DNA of 64,000 nucleotides from Aporrectodea caliginosa (GCA_020284085.1 JACEVL010000144.1:1621001-1685000), one strand, 5' to 3'. Positions 10,815 to 23,660 are shown, numbered from the stretch's first letter. Translations and numbers: made by a program. Notes: generated from the letters alone by a model not told the origin.

Positions 10815-11191
10815 GTCATGAAACGATAGCAAGACAACCATTTGCAGCGATAGAGTCAACATAAGGAAAGACTGACATTCTCACGTATCTACGTGCCTTG
10901 GCTTATGTACTGTACTGTAGCCTATCGTTCAAGTATACTATAGGGAACAATGTTGAAGTCTACACCTTCAAGCTCGATCTGTTCAATTGACATTCTGGTG
11001 ACTCTATGCTGTATGGAGTGTTATGTCTTTTTACAATAAAGGATTCATGAAAAATAATTAGACGTCTGTTTTTATTAGCAACTTGATTGCTTCAGCCTTA
11101 AGCACTCTTCATATTCGATAAAGTAAATGTGACTGATCTAGCATTGCATATGAGCGATAGTCCTATATGAGCAATAGGCCCTTTGAGCGAA

Positions 11192-11400
11192 AAAATCTAT
11201 AAAAAAATTAGAAAATAGGATAAAAACAATACTCAAATCCAAGTGCATGTGGTAGTTATCTTCAGTTAAAAAATCTGTAGTTGATTAGAAAAAATAGGAC
11301 AAAATACGACGCTCAAATCCAAGAGCATGTGGTAATTATCTTCAGTAAAAAAACCTATAATAAATTAGGAAAAATAGGGGAAAAACGATACTCAAATCAT
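11192..11400. repeat. ~79-bp tandem repeat, about 2.5 copies
   Basis: The block CTCAAATCCAAGTGCATGTG with TTATCTTCAGT recurs near 11235 and 11314. A-rich spacers around AATAGGA separate the units. Confidence 0.8.
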
Positions 11401-11639
11401 CCTTAAAAAATGCATTTTCCCGTGTAGCTTAGGATGTTTGACTTGATAGAATTCCCACACAATGAGACCTAACGCCCACCTGCCTATTCCCATCAGACCA
11501 TGATTTCCTATTACTCAACTAATTGCATCCTTTCATATCAGAAGGCATATGCTTCGTAAACAGATATAGTCTCTGCTTGTGCGAGCAACCCACGGACATT
11601 GAAGTGTCGAATTGAAGGGAAGCTCTGTCTGTCTCTCTG

Positions 11640-12440
11640 TCTTCTGTCTGTCTGTCTGCACATATACTTTTGTATGTGCACCCAGCTGCATATATGTGTC
11701 TGCTTGTAAACATCTGTCTGCTCGTATATATCTCTGTCTGTCAATAATTATCAAGTAGCCTATGTATGCCCTGATCACTCATATACATATATATATGTGT
11801 GTATAATATACGCACATATATTCATATATATATATATATATGATCAAGATCAAATAGATTCAATGTTAAGGTAAACAGATAATATTCAACTTAAAGATCA
11901 AGCACCCAACAACCCTGTACAATTCACGTAATGCAAATCTTTCCAGAGTAAGATGAGAAGTCTTCACGCACGCAAAGTATTAGAAAAATTCCAATAACCT
12001 GTGCCTACGGATCACCCTCTCTTATCGAAATTCAGCTGTTGAGAATCGACGAGCCACTTGCATAGCGAGACACAGACAGAGAAACAGAAAGACAGTCAGA
12101 CAGACAGACAGAAACGTAGAGAATGAGATAGGAAGATAGAGAGAGGCTGCAGGAGTGAAAGAACGGAGAGAAAGAGAAAGCGTCCTACTGCGTCTGTCTG
12201 TTTGTGTCAGTCTGTCTATCTGTCGGCACCTATGCTTTTGTAGGCTATATGCATGCAGCTGCATATATGTGTCTGCTTGTGAATGCCTGTCTGCTCGCAC
12301 CTGTCTATCAATAATTGGCAAGCATGTCCTGATCACTCATAATTATATGTGTCCATATTATACACACACATATATTTGTATAAATGTGATAAAGATCAGA
12401 TGTATTCGATGTTGAGGTCAACAGATAATATTCAACCAAT
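11640..12440. repeat. Tandem duplication of ~250 bp
   Basis: 11640-11900 and 12190-12440 share, in order, CAGCTGCATATATGTGTCTG, CAATAATT, CCTGATCACTCATA and CAGATAATATTCAAC. Short AT and GTCT repeats lie inside both copies. Confidence 0.75.
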
Positions 12441-12604
12441 GAACTTCAGGAACGTAGGAACCATGGACTTAAGGAACTTGGAACTCATGAACCTTAGGAA
12501 AGGTAGGAACCCATGAACTTAAGAAACGTAGGAACACGTGGAACTAGGGAAAGTAGGAACCAATGGACTTTAGGAAAGTACCAATGGACTTTAGGAAAGT
12601 AGGA
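12440..12604. repeat. ~28-bp minisatellite
   Basis: Degenerate units of the type GGAACCAATGGACTTTAGGA, about six in a row, with the last two nearly identical. Confidence 0.85.
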
Positions 12605-13330
12605 TGCAACAGTAGTAAAGTAAAGCCTCCATAATGGAAAGCAGGGAAGGCGCTCATTTCTTGTTCCTGACCGTTGAGCCATCAATGGACAAATACCAAG
12701 GTAGATACCAGACCAATATATCGTAGGGCTCGGTGCTAACTCCAGACTATTCGCTGGCATCCGGTTCTACTTTTTTGACTGAGAGAACTATGCGCGAACT
12801 TTCCCAGGGTAGTTGCACGGAGTCCGTTTATCTCGCCCGAACTCGCAAACGTCAGATTAGCGACGACGTGCGCTACCTATGGTCCCGACATTGTCGCACA
12901 GTATACGCTGAAACGATAAAAATGCTTTCAACGTTCTTCGAAGTCTGAAGGTTTTGAAGCTGAGAAGGCGGCCTTACGGATTGCAAATAATGCTTTCTAA
13001 GATGAAAAGCACTGATGAAAGGTCAACCGACGATTTTTGAGTCCACCAAGAAAACCGCTGCTAACGCGACCAACAGAAGGGACCAACCTGTACTAGACCG
13101 ACTGATTGGCTGCGAAGGGCTTTCACTCGACGGTCAGATATCTCTCGGTGGAAAACCCTGGAGATATCATGCCTGACGAGACGCTGCTCACAGCACGAGA
13201 CGCAGGATCAAAGGCTTTTCGGGTATAATTGTATATCCATCAAGATGCATGATAAAGTATTCATATGTGCGCTATATGCATACAAATGCACAAATACAAG
13301 TAAACACATTTATACCTAAATAAATGCATG
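12605..13330. other. Unassigned sequence with a 71-codon ORF
   Basis: The plus frame 12733-12948 is more GC-rich than its surroundings and could be an old coding fragment. I recognise no domain and do not call a gene. Confidence 0.3.
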
Positions 13331-13339
13331 CATACATAC

Positions 13340-13545
13340 ATGCAGACATACATACATACATACATACATACATACATACATACATACATACATACATACA
13401 TACATACATACATACATACATACATACATACATACATACATACATACATACATACATACATACATACATACATACATACATACATACATACATACATACA
13501 TACATACATACATACATACATACATGCATACATACATACATTATA
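13340..13545. repeat. (CATA)n microsatellite
   Basis: About 190 bp of almost perfect CATA. The HTYI and MYVC frames over it are artefacts. Confidence 0.97.
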
Positions 13546-13797
13546 TACACAGACATACATGTTTTCGCATGTAAAATGTACCTACGTACGAAAGGGAACT
13601 AAGATGCTGAACAAGAAGGGAGAGAAAGGGAGGGAGCAGCGATGGAGGGAGGGAGAGATGGGAGACAGGAATGACAGACAGCGATAGAGAAAGAAATACA
13701 TCGGCATCCACAGCGAGGAAGAACGTGGAATCATAAAATCATAGAGTGGCAGACTGGAGTAGAACTAGGAAAAAGAGTCAAAAAGACAGATGAATAC

Positions 13798-13862
13798 AAG
13801 CGAGAGAGAGAGAGACCGACAGACAGACAGACAGAGGTAGAGACAGAAACAGAGACAGAGAC

Positions 13863-13917
<55 letters not shown>

Positions 13918-13975
13918 CAGAGACAGAGATACAGAGATACAGAGATACAGAGATACAGAGATACAGAAATGCAGA
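13798..13975. repeat. (GACA)/(GA)/(GATACA) compound microsatellite
   Basis: Runs of CAGA, GAGACA and GATACAGA follow one another. Confidence 0.93.
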
Positions 13976-14040
13976 AACGAAAGCCAGAATAGGAAAGACA
14001 TTAACTGATTGAGCGGAAAGAAACGCATTGGCATTGGCAT

Positions 14041-14398
14041 CGACCTCGTCGGTTCGCTAACTCGATTCGTTACTGTCTATTAAATGCTTTTGAATAGATG
14101 TTCGTTTCTCTGTAAGCTTAATGCCTGATCCAAACAGTCATCTGGCTGAGAATAATAACGCAACGACATCAAAACATACGTGCAGTGGTGCGGCATACAA
14201 ATGAATGTTTCATTGTCCCTGTGTGGTCTTCGTCCACCCGCTTACATATCACGGGAGTTCCGTAATATGTAAACACAACAAGAGACTGAACAAGTAGGAA
14301 GACAGACAGACAGAGAGACAAAGAGATATACACTGACCGCTTATCTTTGTGTGTGCGTGTTGGAAGAATAATTATGTAAGCGTTGGCAATATACCACG
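14041..14398. other. No gene seen
   Basis: No ORF or repeat recognised other than a short CAGA run near 14300. Confidence 0.4.
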
Positions 14399-14645
14399 GA
14401 TTTCAACTGACTTTAAAATGAATGCAAACCAAAACGATTTGCCAACTGACTTTTACAAACGACTTAAAACGAAGCTTCAATAAAAAGAATATACAACGGA
14501 CTTTTACAACGGATATTACAACTGACTTTAAAACGAAGCTAAACTAGAACAAGTTTAACAACTGACTTTACAACTGAGTTTAAGACGAATTCAAACTGAA
14601 TAGGTTTCGCAACTGACTCTTGCAACTGACTTTACAACCAGATGG
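14399..14645. repeat. Degenerate CAACTGACTTT minisatellite
   Basis: CAACTGACTTT(T)A(C/A)AA recurs about ten times with irregular 12-40 bp spacing. AAAACGAAGCT occurs between some units. Confidence 0.75.
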
Positions 14646-14814
14646 CGTACCATTAACAAATGTCTTGTAAAAATATCCTGGGGCGATAACTGCTATCGTG
14701 TGCATCTTCGCCAATAGCGGAATATCTCTCGAGATCACCATTCGAAACCAAACAAGCTTCTATTTTCACGCTGCTCTTTCAACTGCTTCTACGAACAGCT
14801 GCTACTTCTCTTAT

Positions 14815-14965
14815 TACCTCTATACTACCACTACTGCTACTATGGCTACTACTACTACCGTTACTGCTGCCACTACCTCCACCACCACCAACTCAACCAT
14901 CGCCACTAGGCCTACTATTATTACTAATACTACTGCTGCTACTTGTACTACTACTACTAGGTTTC
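14815..14965. repeat. Imperfect (CTA)/(ACC) trinucleotide repeat
   Basis: ACTACTACT-type triplets with substitutions. The open frames on both strands here (Thr-rich or Val-rich) follow from the triplet repeat and are not called genes. Confidence 0.8.
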
Positions 14966-15169
14966 TACAGAATTCGGACGCAGTCTCTAAGCTCCACAGA
15001 AGCAAAAGACATTTCCCAATTGCTGCAATAGCAGATAAGTGCTTTAACTCTATAGTATTACCCCTTTTTACCCCTTTTGTATCCTTTTCTGCTCTTAAAA
15101 TTCGGATTAAATTACATCCTCTTCCGTGAGCGGCGCCATGCTGTTCAATGATTTTACATTCAAAATTGA

Positions 15170-15507
15170 GAGGATGTGCACTACTTAAAGGTATTTGACA
15201 GTTCTTGTTTATTAATTAATTGGAATTCTTTCGTTGTTTCAAGACTTCTTTCTTTTCTCTGGGTATGCACTGGGAGCGCCTCAGATGAGTTTGCACTCGA
15301 GAGGCGTTAACTATACAAATTGATAGATACAATAGTTTACAATAACTCGAATCTTCCCAGAGCATGTGAGTAATGAGTTTGAGCCATTCCTAAATCTCTT
15401 GTGTCCGAATTGATTTTACATAACCCACTGTAGGATTAATACTTAAAGGTATTAAACAGTTAAGACTTAAATATTAATTAATTGGAATTACTTAGGTTAT
15501 TAAAAAT
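15170..15507. other. No gene seen; LINE-like 3' phrase
   Basis: AAAGGTATTTGACAGTTCTT near 15188 is echoed as AAAGGTATTAAACAGTTAAG near 15446. CTGGGAGCGCCTC near 15270 resembles LINE or SINE 3' ends. Confidence 0.35.
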
Positions 15508-16540
15508 ATGCGCTGTTTCACTTTGACCAATAATTATAGTTTCTGTGTGCAGTAGTTTCTATGTAACATTTCCTAGTTTGAAGTACGCAAACTCAAGATG
15601 ACAAATGTGGATGTTCTGGATTTGTGAATCGCAGTGGAAAATGTGCCTACAAAATGTTCAAATAAAATGCCAGTCATAATCAACCAACAAGTTATAGCAG
15701 AGCGAATAATAAACTCCTGATATCCTTTCACTGGCATTGCCCATTCTTGCCATTATTTTGAATTATTTTCCATTTGTCTGCCGACGCAAATGGTATGTAG
15801 ACAATATGAGTGTGATTGTAAGTTATCCTTCATTTAACAACTGAATTTGAGTTAACTCATCCTTCGTCAGTCCTCACGACACCAACAACATTTTCCACGT
15901 TGGATCTGTCGGCTTCCTAATCGAAAAACTAAGCTCTGTACTTAACATTTCCAGATTTTGACATCACTCTTGATGATTTGAGTTGGCTACCCACCACCGG
16001 TAGACTAAATTAATGCGCTGTTTCACTTTGACCAATTGATGGTTTCTGTGTGCAGTAGTTTCTATGTAACATTTCCTAGTTTGAAGTGCGCAAATCTAAG
16101 ATGACAAATGAGGATTTTCTGGATTTGTGAATCGCAGTGGAAAATGTGCCTACAAAATGTTCAAATAAAATGCCAGTCACGTTCAACCAACAAGCCTTTT
16201 AGCAGAGCGAAGAATCGGACTCCTTTATCCTTTCACAGGCATTGCCCATTCTTGCCATTATTTGGATTTATTTTCCATTTGTCTGCGGACGCAAATGATC
16301 TAGGTAGACAATATCATCCTCTGTTATTCAGTAATTTATCCTTCAAGTCATTTCCAACAACCGTAATATCCAGAAAGCTACTTATCCTTCGTCAGTCCTC
16401 ACGACACCAACAACATTTTCCACGTTGGATCTGTCGGCTTCCTAATCGTAAAACTGAGCTCTGTACTTAACATTTCCAGGTTTTGACATGACTCTTGATG
16501 ATTTGTTTTGGCTACGCACCACCGGTAGACTAAATTACCT
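15508..16540. repeat. 505-bp tandem duplication, two copies
   Basis: Copies begin at 15508 and 16013 (ATGCGCTGTTTCACTTTGAC). Both end with CACCACCGGTAGACTAAATT. They differ by scattered substitutions and small indels. A 120-codon frame exists only in the second copy and is disrupted in the first, which argues against coding function. Confidence 0.9.
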
Positions 16541-16739
16541 GGTGCCCATGACTCAGCTTTTGTGTGGCGCTGAAAAGTTTGAAGATTTTTACATTGCATG
16601 TAAACCTCTGAGCCAAACTGCTGAGAAGAAGTTACTGTAGAGTCATGCAAATAATAATAACAACAACAACGACAAATTATTTGGCACCGTAACGCGGTCA
16701 TACTGCTGCAAGGGAGCCTCACAAACAACTAGCAAGCGG

Positions 16740-17250
16740 ATAAGCCTTAGAAAATAAATGTGTTTTAGGCTGAGATTTGAAGGAGTCTACTGAGTCGGCC
16801 AATCTGATGGTGGGTCGAAGACTGTTCCAGCATCTAGGACCAGCGGCCGAGAAAGCGCAATCTCCGAAGCGCGTCATCTACCGTAGGCTACGCATAGGTC
16901 TGTCTTCTTAAGTGATCTAAGTCGCAGTCCAGACGCGGAGGAATGAGTCTCGGTGCAATAGTCACGCAAATATTCAGGCGCTGCCCCATTAAGTGCTTTG
17001 AATACCAGCAAACGAAGCTTGCAGCAGCGGCGTTGCCTTTATGATTTGTTACCGTTACCGATGAACGGACGATAGTGGTAGCTATGGAGTCAGCCTTTTC
17101 TATTTCTGACTGTCCCTCCCTTTGGAACAGTCTTCCTGTTAACACTCAAGCTATTTCTGATAACTTGGGCCAAGTAACATTCTCATTATCTGTTAAGACG
17201 CATCCGTTTAAATTTCTCAGACAGCGAGTTCGCAGCTCACAGCTCCATTG
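16740..17250 (+). mobile_element. LINE-associated repeat with ORF2 tail fragment
   Basis: The phrase AGGCTGAGATTTGAAGGAGT, followed by ACTGTTCCAGCATCTAGG and GGCCGAGAAAGC, is of a type seen widely in animal retroelement 3' regions. At 17104-17240 the plus strand reads CPSLWNSLPVNTQAISDN and then VTFSLSVKTHPFKFLRQR, which matches the 'W.(S/T)LP...FK' end of CR1/L2-type ORF2. It is degenerate. Confidence 0.6.
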
Positions 17251-17289
17251 ACAGATTCTTAAACTGTGCTCTCTATATAATATGTAATT

Positions 17290-17340
17290 GAACATTTATA
17301 TAGCGCCCCTTCCAGATATCTACTCAGAGGCGCTCTCTAC
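17290..17340 (-). mobile_element. SINE 3'-end fragment
   Basis: TTTATATAGCGCCCCTTCCA and TCTACTCAGAGGCGCTC match the 3' end of the SINE at 6305-6525. Confidence 0.7.
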
Positions 17341-18290
17341 CCTAGCCTAGATGTTAAATGTCATTACGAACTGATAATTATATTACATCAGTTAGCAAAA
17401 CACTGCACAGTAAGCTGAAAGAGTCAGCACTGGCGGGCCCACGCACCCACGAGGCACCAACCAACGGATTCCCGTCGACAGCTGAAGATGGCATAGATGT
17501 TCAGAGTCTCTGAGCCAAGTTGCGTTGACAGAGTAGAGTGGCCACAGGTGGCAGCTTTGCAAACACGGTGACGATGCCGACAAGCATTCCCTCACTGGTA
17601 GAAGATGACGCACGTCCGGCTATTCGTCGAGGTAAAAGGAGTACACAGAAAAAAACATTCATCGTGTGTCAGTCGATAGATTGAAGCGACTGAAGGTCGA
17701 GGCCACTCCAATGGCCCGCGTCGGTCGTCCTCCACCGAGACGAAAACACTCGGCTACAGGCGGCGTTCACATGGTGCGAATGGCCCCGACTCGACCGTAC
17801 ATCGGAAGGATGGGCTTGATGCAGACACACGGGCCAAGGTGACACGAACAAAATGCCCTTTAAACGAACAAAATTCTTGGCAAAACTGACGAATAAGTCC
17901 AGTACGCAAACCTAGCACCAAACAACTCCAACATGTTCAAAGTCACTGAGCAAAGTCTGCATTTAGATGAAAATATCCATCGAAATGAAGCAGAGGTCGA
18001 TCAGTCGACTGACATAGCAGAAGTAACAGTATAGATCCCTAGATACGTGTATAGATATCTTTAACCACTGTTTTTAGATACCGAAGCATAATCCTACTAT
18101 TTGCTGTAAATTCAAGCTAATCCTAGTTTCTGCATTTTCATTATGATATGAAAATTTATTTTAAAAATATTTGGCAACATAATATCGATTATTATCACTA
18201 GCATGATAGTATCCAGTAGGCTATATAACGACACCTATGCATGGCTGCCAATGCTCGTTCTATCCAAGCTGCTTCTCAGATTCCTAACAT
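17341..18290. other. Unassigned, locally GC-richer
   Basis: Short minus-strand ORFs at 17392-17613 and 17669-17851 have no recognised motif. This could be an old mobile-element fragment. Confidence 0.3.
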
Positions 18291-18294
18291 ATTT

Positions 18295-19300
18295 CTATTG
18301 TAACTGGTTGCGGTCTGTCTGTCAGAAAATAAAACGAATATCTATCTATCTCCGCCATGTGGTTACCGAAATCTGCTCTTGGATGACATCAAACCTCCTG
18401 TGCCCGAAACCCTCTAAAACTGAATTCGTATACTTATAGGCCTCCTTGAGTAACTCATGAAAACTCCAGATCCCTTTATTTCCCTCGACCTTGACTCTGC
18501 ATCCACCCACACATTCACTGCAAATTCTCCTGTCCGCAACTTAGGCGTAATTTTTGCCCAAAACCTTAGCTTCTCCCGATCACATCACCCATCTTTCCCG
18601 CTCTTGCCTCATGCATATCCGTGACCTTCGCTGAATCCACCTTCTACTCGATTTCAAATCTGCATCTACAATCGCTACATCTATTAGTCTACGCTAAATT
18701 AGACTACTGCAATGCTCTTTTCCTGAACATAAATCGCCTTCAAGCTATTCAGAATGCCCTCGCTCGTGTTGTCATTAAAACCTCCAAACACCATCACATC
18801 ACTACTGTCCCAAATCACTGCCTCAAAATACATGAACGAATAGAAGTTATAGAACACAAAGTCATATCACTCGCTTGCAACACACTTCAATCCTCCCAGC
18901 CCTCCTACCTCCGTCAGTTGTTCACCGTCCAACCACTTCGTTCAACCTGTTCCTCTTCCACCCTAACACTGCTCCGCCCTTCCGTCACCTCATCGCTAAA
19001 CTGTGCAAATCGCTCCATAGTCATAGCCATAGCTGTCCCGCCTCTTTGGAACAAACTCCCGCCAGTATTACGACAAATATCTGATCCATCCTACGAACTC
19101 ATCAAAACCTCACCTCTTGCTATCTCTCCACAGGTCTTTTCACTCAAAACTGAAAACACTGTTTTTTCACAAATCCTATCCAGATTCTTCTCCCTTCACC
19201 CACCTTGCCATTTCAACTCAAAATAATAAGCTGGTTCCCGCGACTTCGCTTTTGTGGGCGCTGTAGAAATTTAGAGTTCACGTTTACGATTACGATTATA
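18295..19300 (+). pseudogene. L2/CR1-type LINE ORF2 C-terminal part, degenerate
   Basis: The plus strand contains, across more than one frame, EICSWMTSNLLCPKPSKTEF (18365-18430) and later an open stretch with YAKLDYCNALF, LQAIQNALARVV, HITTVPNHCLKIHERIE, PPLWNKLPP and SPQVFSLKTENTVFS (18690-19170). These are the conserved blocks that follow the RT catalytic core in L2/CR1-type LINEs. Frameshifts and stops between 18437 and 18640 break the reading. The 3' end GGGCGCTGTAGAAATTTAG and the (TTACGA)n tail near 19270-19300 fit a complete 3' terminus of a 5'-truncated copy. A shorter relative of its last codons lies at 38137-38240. Confidence 0.85.
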
Positions 19301-20339
19301 GATATATTATGGCTCACAGATATGTTGGCTTCTCCCATTTCATGCAATAACACTAAAGCATAGGCAAAATAACATAGGCAGAATGCAAAGCGTCAAACAA
19401 TAGGGTTTAACGTGCACTAGTCTTCGGTAAATCATTAATCCTGTTTTCTACGGGTTGAGCAGGTCAAGTTGTTAAATTTACAACGCTTCTAATGTTTAAT
19501 TATACAAGCGGAAAAGCAATTCGATAACTTATCTGACGAGTAGCGTTATCCTGGTTTAATTTAGCAAATTTTTATTCATCGTGGTGCTTTTGAAATCGAA
19601 AATGGCTGCAGTCAGTAAGATTTCAAAATGGCTTACTATTTTCAAGGCTTCTTTGAAAAATGGTTCAGGTCTAATTTTGCAGCAAGAGTATAGGGGTCTA
19701 CCCTAGTTTTGACCCCAGGTCTATCTGAAAATTTCCACGACAATTTTTAGCTGAAATTAATACGTTTGCAACCATTTTGCCCGATCCCACGATTCATACA
19801 ACGATCAATGGAAATTTTATTGTCATCACGCGATTTTTTAAGCCCGCTCGATGTCTAAAAATTGCTCAGGCACATCATCAGGCAGGATTCTAAAATTAGT
19901 GTCTGGAACTGGAGACTGGCTTTAGGGCGAGGTACTTTATTCATGAGTCGATTCCCTGTTAGATGCGCCCATTGGTCTGGTAACGAAGGGCTCTGTCTGG
20001 TAATAAGGGAAACACATCACGTTCGGATGAACTGCGAGTCTATAATGATTGAAAAGGAACGTAGTATGCAGTACGTCTACAGTTACCGTCTTATTCTTGC
20101 AGCTTTCTCGGGAGTGTGGCTTCTTCAGAGATGAACCAGTTGTAATGTAATGTAATGAATCTTCGAAAATTTCTCAACGCCCGCAGACAGTCAGGGAGAC
20201 CAGCATATTCACCGGCGCTATATCAAATCCAGTCCTTAAGAAAACTTGAGTTCACTGATCCTGATTTTGTTAAGGTGCACCTGCCTAGTCGTCATGCTCT
20301 TGTCCAGTTGATATATGACATTGTATATCCATTACTTTT
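19301..20339. other. Repeat relics, no gene recognised
   Basis: 19645-19750 (GAAAAATGGTTCAGGTCTAA ... CTGAAAATTTCCACGACAA) recurs at 38296-38375 and 43898-43980. A (TGTAA)n stretch near 20133 may be a retroelement tail. ORFs at 19862-20134 and 20155-20379 are unassigned. Confidence 0.4.
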
Positions 20340-20790
20340 GTCAACCAAAGAACACAGACGTTTATCAGATAAAAACTGATGCATGATTTATTCGTATAGG
20401 CTAGAAATATTTTTGTCTTTCATTGAGTTGCCGTCAATCAAACTCTTTGTGGCGTACAGCAAATAAACATCCTAATGTGAAAACACAGAACAATAATAGT
20501 TGCGTGCAGGTGGACTCAGTGAATCGCCGAGCGACTTGACAGAAACAGTCAATTATAAGATAGATCATAAAAGATAGTGGAAACGCCGACTTTGCATATG
20601 AATGAAGTGAATGAATATGAATGAACTAATTCTACATTACCATGGCTCAGTAGTCAGCTACACTGGTTAGAGCGCTTGTGCCATATGCATCTCTGTGTTC
20701 CTTCACCGGTTCGTAAAAATGATCCTAACCCCATGATCAACAGGACACTACCTCCCACGACCATATCCAGGAAAGCCGGTGTCACGAAAT
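20340..20790. repeat. Segmental repeat shared with 39460-39890
   Basis: The two regions align through ACAGACGTTTATCAGATAAA, GACTTTGCATATGAATGAAG, TGGTTAGAGCG and CCCCATGA, with moderate divergence. In the 39-kb copy it joins directly to TTGAATTGCATCACATAACT, which here lies 1.25 kb further right at about 22058. Confidence 0.85.
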
Positions 20791-21184
20791 AGAGTATCCC
20801 CCTAAAATTATATCCCTTAGCGAAATGAAGTATCCGGCCGGATGACCCTGAACGGGAGGAAGTATCCCCATGAATCGTACGAAATCATGCACAATTCAAA
20901 AAGTATCCCCCTGCAACTTAATTACAAATTGTGCAATTTAAGTCAATTTAGAACGGTGTCTGTCGTGGCCATGAGTAAAGTCATATGCTACTTATTGTTG
21001 GCATATGTGGGCAAAGAATCCATTGAAGCCAATGAGTCTCTCTGCAGTTAGTGAAACAGACATAAACGACCGACATCAACGGCAACATTTGTAAACAGTA
21101 CTGTTATACCAGAATAAGTCTTTGCATAGGCAACGAGCTCAGTTCATCCTGTATAAAGCTAGATAAATAGGCTATGCACGAACT
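20791..21184. other. Short repeated motif, no gene
   Basis: AGTATCC(C/G) appears four times between 20790 and 20915 with irregular spacing. Nothing else is recognised. Confidence 0.35.
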
Positions 21185-21325
21185 TCTTAAGTATGCCGCC
21201 AATCAGGCGAGCCGTGGCATTTAAAACAGATTGCAACTGATTGATGCGGATAGGGTTAAGCTCGCATAGATAGCATTACCATTGTAAACTCTGGTCCAGG
21301 GTAACACCAAAACACGCACAGTCGT
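21185..21325 (-). pseudogene. LINE ORF2 fragment
   Basis: The minus strand reads FGVTLDQSLQ and then NPIRINQLQSVLNATARLIG. The LQSVxNAxARLI block is diagnostic for LINE ORF2 downstream of RT. The frame is interrupted. Confidence 0.7.
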
Positions 21326-21659
21326 AGAGAAGAGAAATCAGGAAAGCAGATGGGATAGATCGACTGAGTGGCGCATAATAAATGAATGGTTAAACTACTA
21401 GTTATTAACCACAGAAGTTAAATGTTGTCTATCACTGATCCGATATAACTCATTAAGCCAGAGCACACACACGTAGCCTATAACTATTATATATATTGCA
21501 CCTCCAGTTTCATATCTTATATGAACCAGAGTGGATTCGAGTAGATATCACGTTGAATATACAGAAGTCGCCAAGTATCGAGTGCGTATGTGCAAAGCGC
21601 TTGTGATTTTGAGTAAAGCGCATCGGGTTTTCGTCATTGTAATTGTGTGTGTGTGTATA

Positions 21660-21688
21660 GTCACTGTATATATATATATATATTTACA

Positions 21689-21720
<32 letters not shown>

Positions 21721-21965
21721 GCACCCTGGGCAAATCAGATGCAAATTGGAGCATCAGTTTCAAGAAGAATATCTCTATCTACCTCTGCTGGGGAGTTGGC
21801 GTATGTATGCATGCATACATGTATGTATGCATGTATGTATGTATGTATGTATGTATGTATGTATGTATGTATGTATGTATGTATGTATGTATGTATGTGT
21901 ATGTATGTATGTATGACATTGTATGTATGTATGTATGTATGTATGCATGTATGTATTTGTAAATG
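21660..21965. repeat. (TA)n and (TATG)n microsatellites
   Basis: TA runs at 21666-21722 and TATG at about 21804-21965, separated by about 80 bp of non-repeat sequence. Confidence 0.95.
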
Positions 21966-22049
21966 TATGTATCAAGCCAGTTAATAAAGCGCCTGTGATA
22001 TTCCATTTAAAAACGTTATGCCTTCTCTTGCATGATCGAGCTTAAATTG

Positions 22050-22620
22050 GCGCCTTTGAATTGCATCACATAACTGCTTACTATAACCAAAATGTACACA
22101 CGTTTGTCTGAATTTTGACGAGTTTGTGAAACTCTTGGCTGAGCGCAGATAATCGTCTCACCTAGGTGGCGCTGCTTTCCTATTCCTCGGGTCAGCTAAA
22201 TTTCCATAAGTCACTCGATGACGACGTTTGACGCGTGGTCACTACCCTGCTATAGATGGCGACAGTCTTTGACGAGCGCAACGAAACAACTGCAAAAGAT
22301 ACGATAAAGGTGCTCAGCAGCAGTTCAACTATTCAGTTACTCTAACACTTAGACTGTCATGAACGTAAGTGATTTTCTTCATCTATTTAATATATATTCA
22401 CACACCTACAGACCGTGGCCTATAAATAAACGTGGGCTTCTATAGGACTAAGCTATTAAATCACTGCACATTGCACAAGCGAACAACAATGAAACCTTCG
22501 TTATTTGAAGTTAAGTGGACCGTCGTCAGCAGTTCGATATATCCGTGTTTCAAACAAGTGATATATTCACGACAGATTCTATCCAACTATTCGTTAAAAA
22601 TTTTAATACTCATAAACAAG
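22050..22620. repeat. Triplicated module, copy A
   Basis: Shares TCTCACCTAGGTGGCGCTGC, ATTCAGTTACTCTAACACT, AGACTGTCATGAACG and AAGTTAAGTGGACCGTCGTC with 39890-40500 and 45500-46060. A TCAGTT initiator-like site at 22333 precedes an ATG at 22359. The frame from this ATG is open for only 28 codons here. Confidence 0.85.
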
Positions 22621-22690
22621 TAGCCTAATAACTACATCTACAGCATGCGTTTTTGGTGATATTAAATGTGCGTATGAGCGTGTGTGTGGG

Positions 22691-22833
22691 TTGAAAATTA
22701 AAGATAATAGTTGAAAATAATAATAGTTGAAAATTAAACATCATAGTAGAAACCTAAAGTTAATGGTTGAAAATTAAGATAATAGTTGAAAATTAAAGAT
22801 AATAGTTGAAAATTAAAGATAATAGTTTGAAGC
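22691..22833. repeat. 20-bp minisatellite, copy A only
   Basis: TTGAAAATTAAAGATAATAG recurs about six times. The equivalent site at 40556-40585 has a single unit, so the expansion followed the duplication. Confidence 0.85.
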
Positions 22834-23379
22834 ACTACACATGTATAAATTATAATTATCAACTGCAAGACAAAACTCTTAAATGTTCCTGACGAAACAC
22901 ACATGTGCATAATCCTTTTCCTCATGTCTTGAGTCAAAACAAAACGTCTATACTATTCATCGGTTAGCTTTAATTATAGAAGACATGACAAGAGCATCGA
23001 GTCGCTGAGTGGCCCTCTAACTATACTAAAGCCAAAAGCGCAATTAAACTGAAAATTGCCTTCGCGTTAAAAGAAACTTCAATACCTGGAAGTTCGATTA
23101 AACAGGGTAGTGTTCGTATGTGCTGGTATTGGTTGTTGCCGGGCCATCGACTGTTTCTCGATATAATCTGATGCTCTATATACTAAAGTTCGATATACCG
23201 AAGCATGTACATAGGCATACATCATAATAAGACTGTTCCGTGTTTTTGTATTTTTTAATATAATTATCGCGATTGATGTACTTGGGTTTTAGTCACAGAA
23301 AAAAACTTAACAAGTCGTTGTAAAAAATTTTTGAATAGTTTAGTTGTTAGTACATGCACACACACATGCACGTATACAA

Positions 23380-23380
23380 T

Positions 23381-23412
<32 letters not shown>

Positions 23413-23660
23413 CATACATACATACAAACAGGCATACAGACATACATACACATCTTTATACATACATACATAATATCACATATATACATACATACATGTA
23501 TACATACACGCAAGTATGCATGTTGACCTCATACATGCATACACACACTCTTAGATACATGCATACATACATAATACTACAAACATATATACATACGTAC
23601 ATACAACATACATGCATGCATACATGCATGCATACATACATACATACAGACATGGGTATA
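23380..23660. repeat. Imperfect (CATA)n repeat
   Basis: Degenerate CATA/CAGA/CATG units. Counterpart of 47563-47960. Confidence 0.9.

Noticed and set aside
14698..15129. 143-codon Thr-rich ORF
   Set aside because: Its core is a CTA/ACC trinucleotide repeat and the flanks have no domain.
16108..16470. 120-codon ORF in the second tandem copy
   Set aside because: The same frame is disrupted in the first copy, and no motif is recognised.
22365..22411. 47-nt intron (GTAAGT...CACCTACAG) in module A
   Set aside because: Splicing would leave a seven-codon ORF, the donor GT is GC in copies B and C, and the size is below most animal introns.
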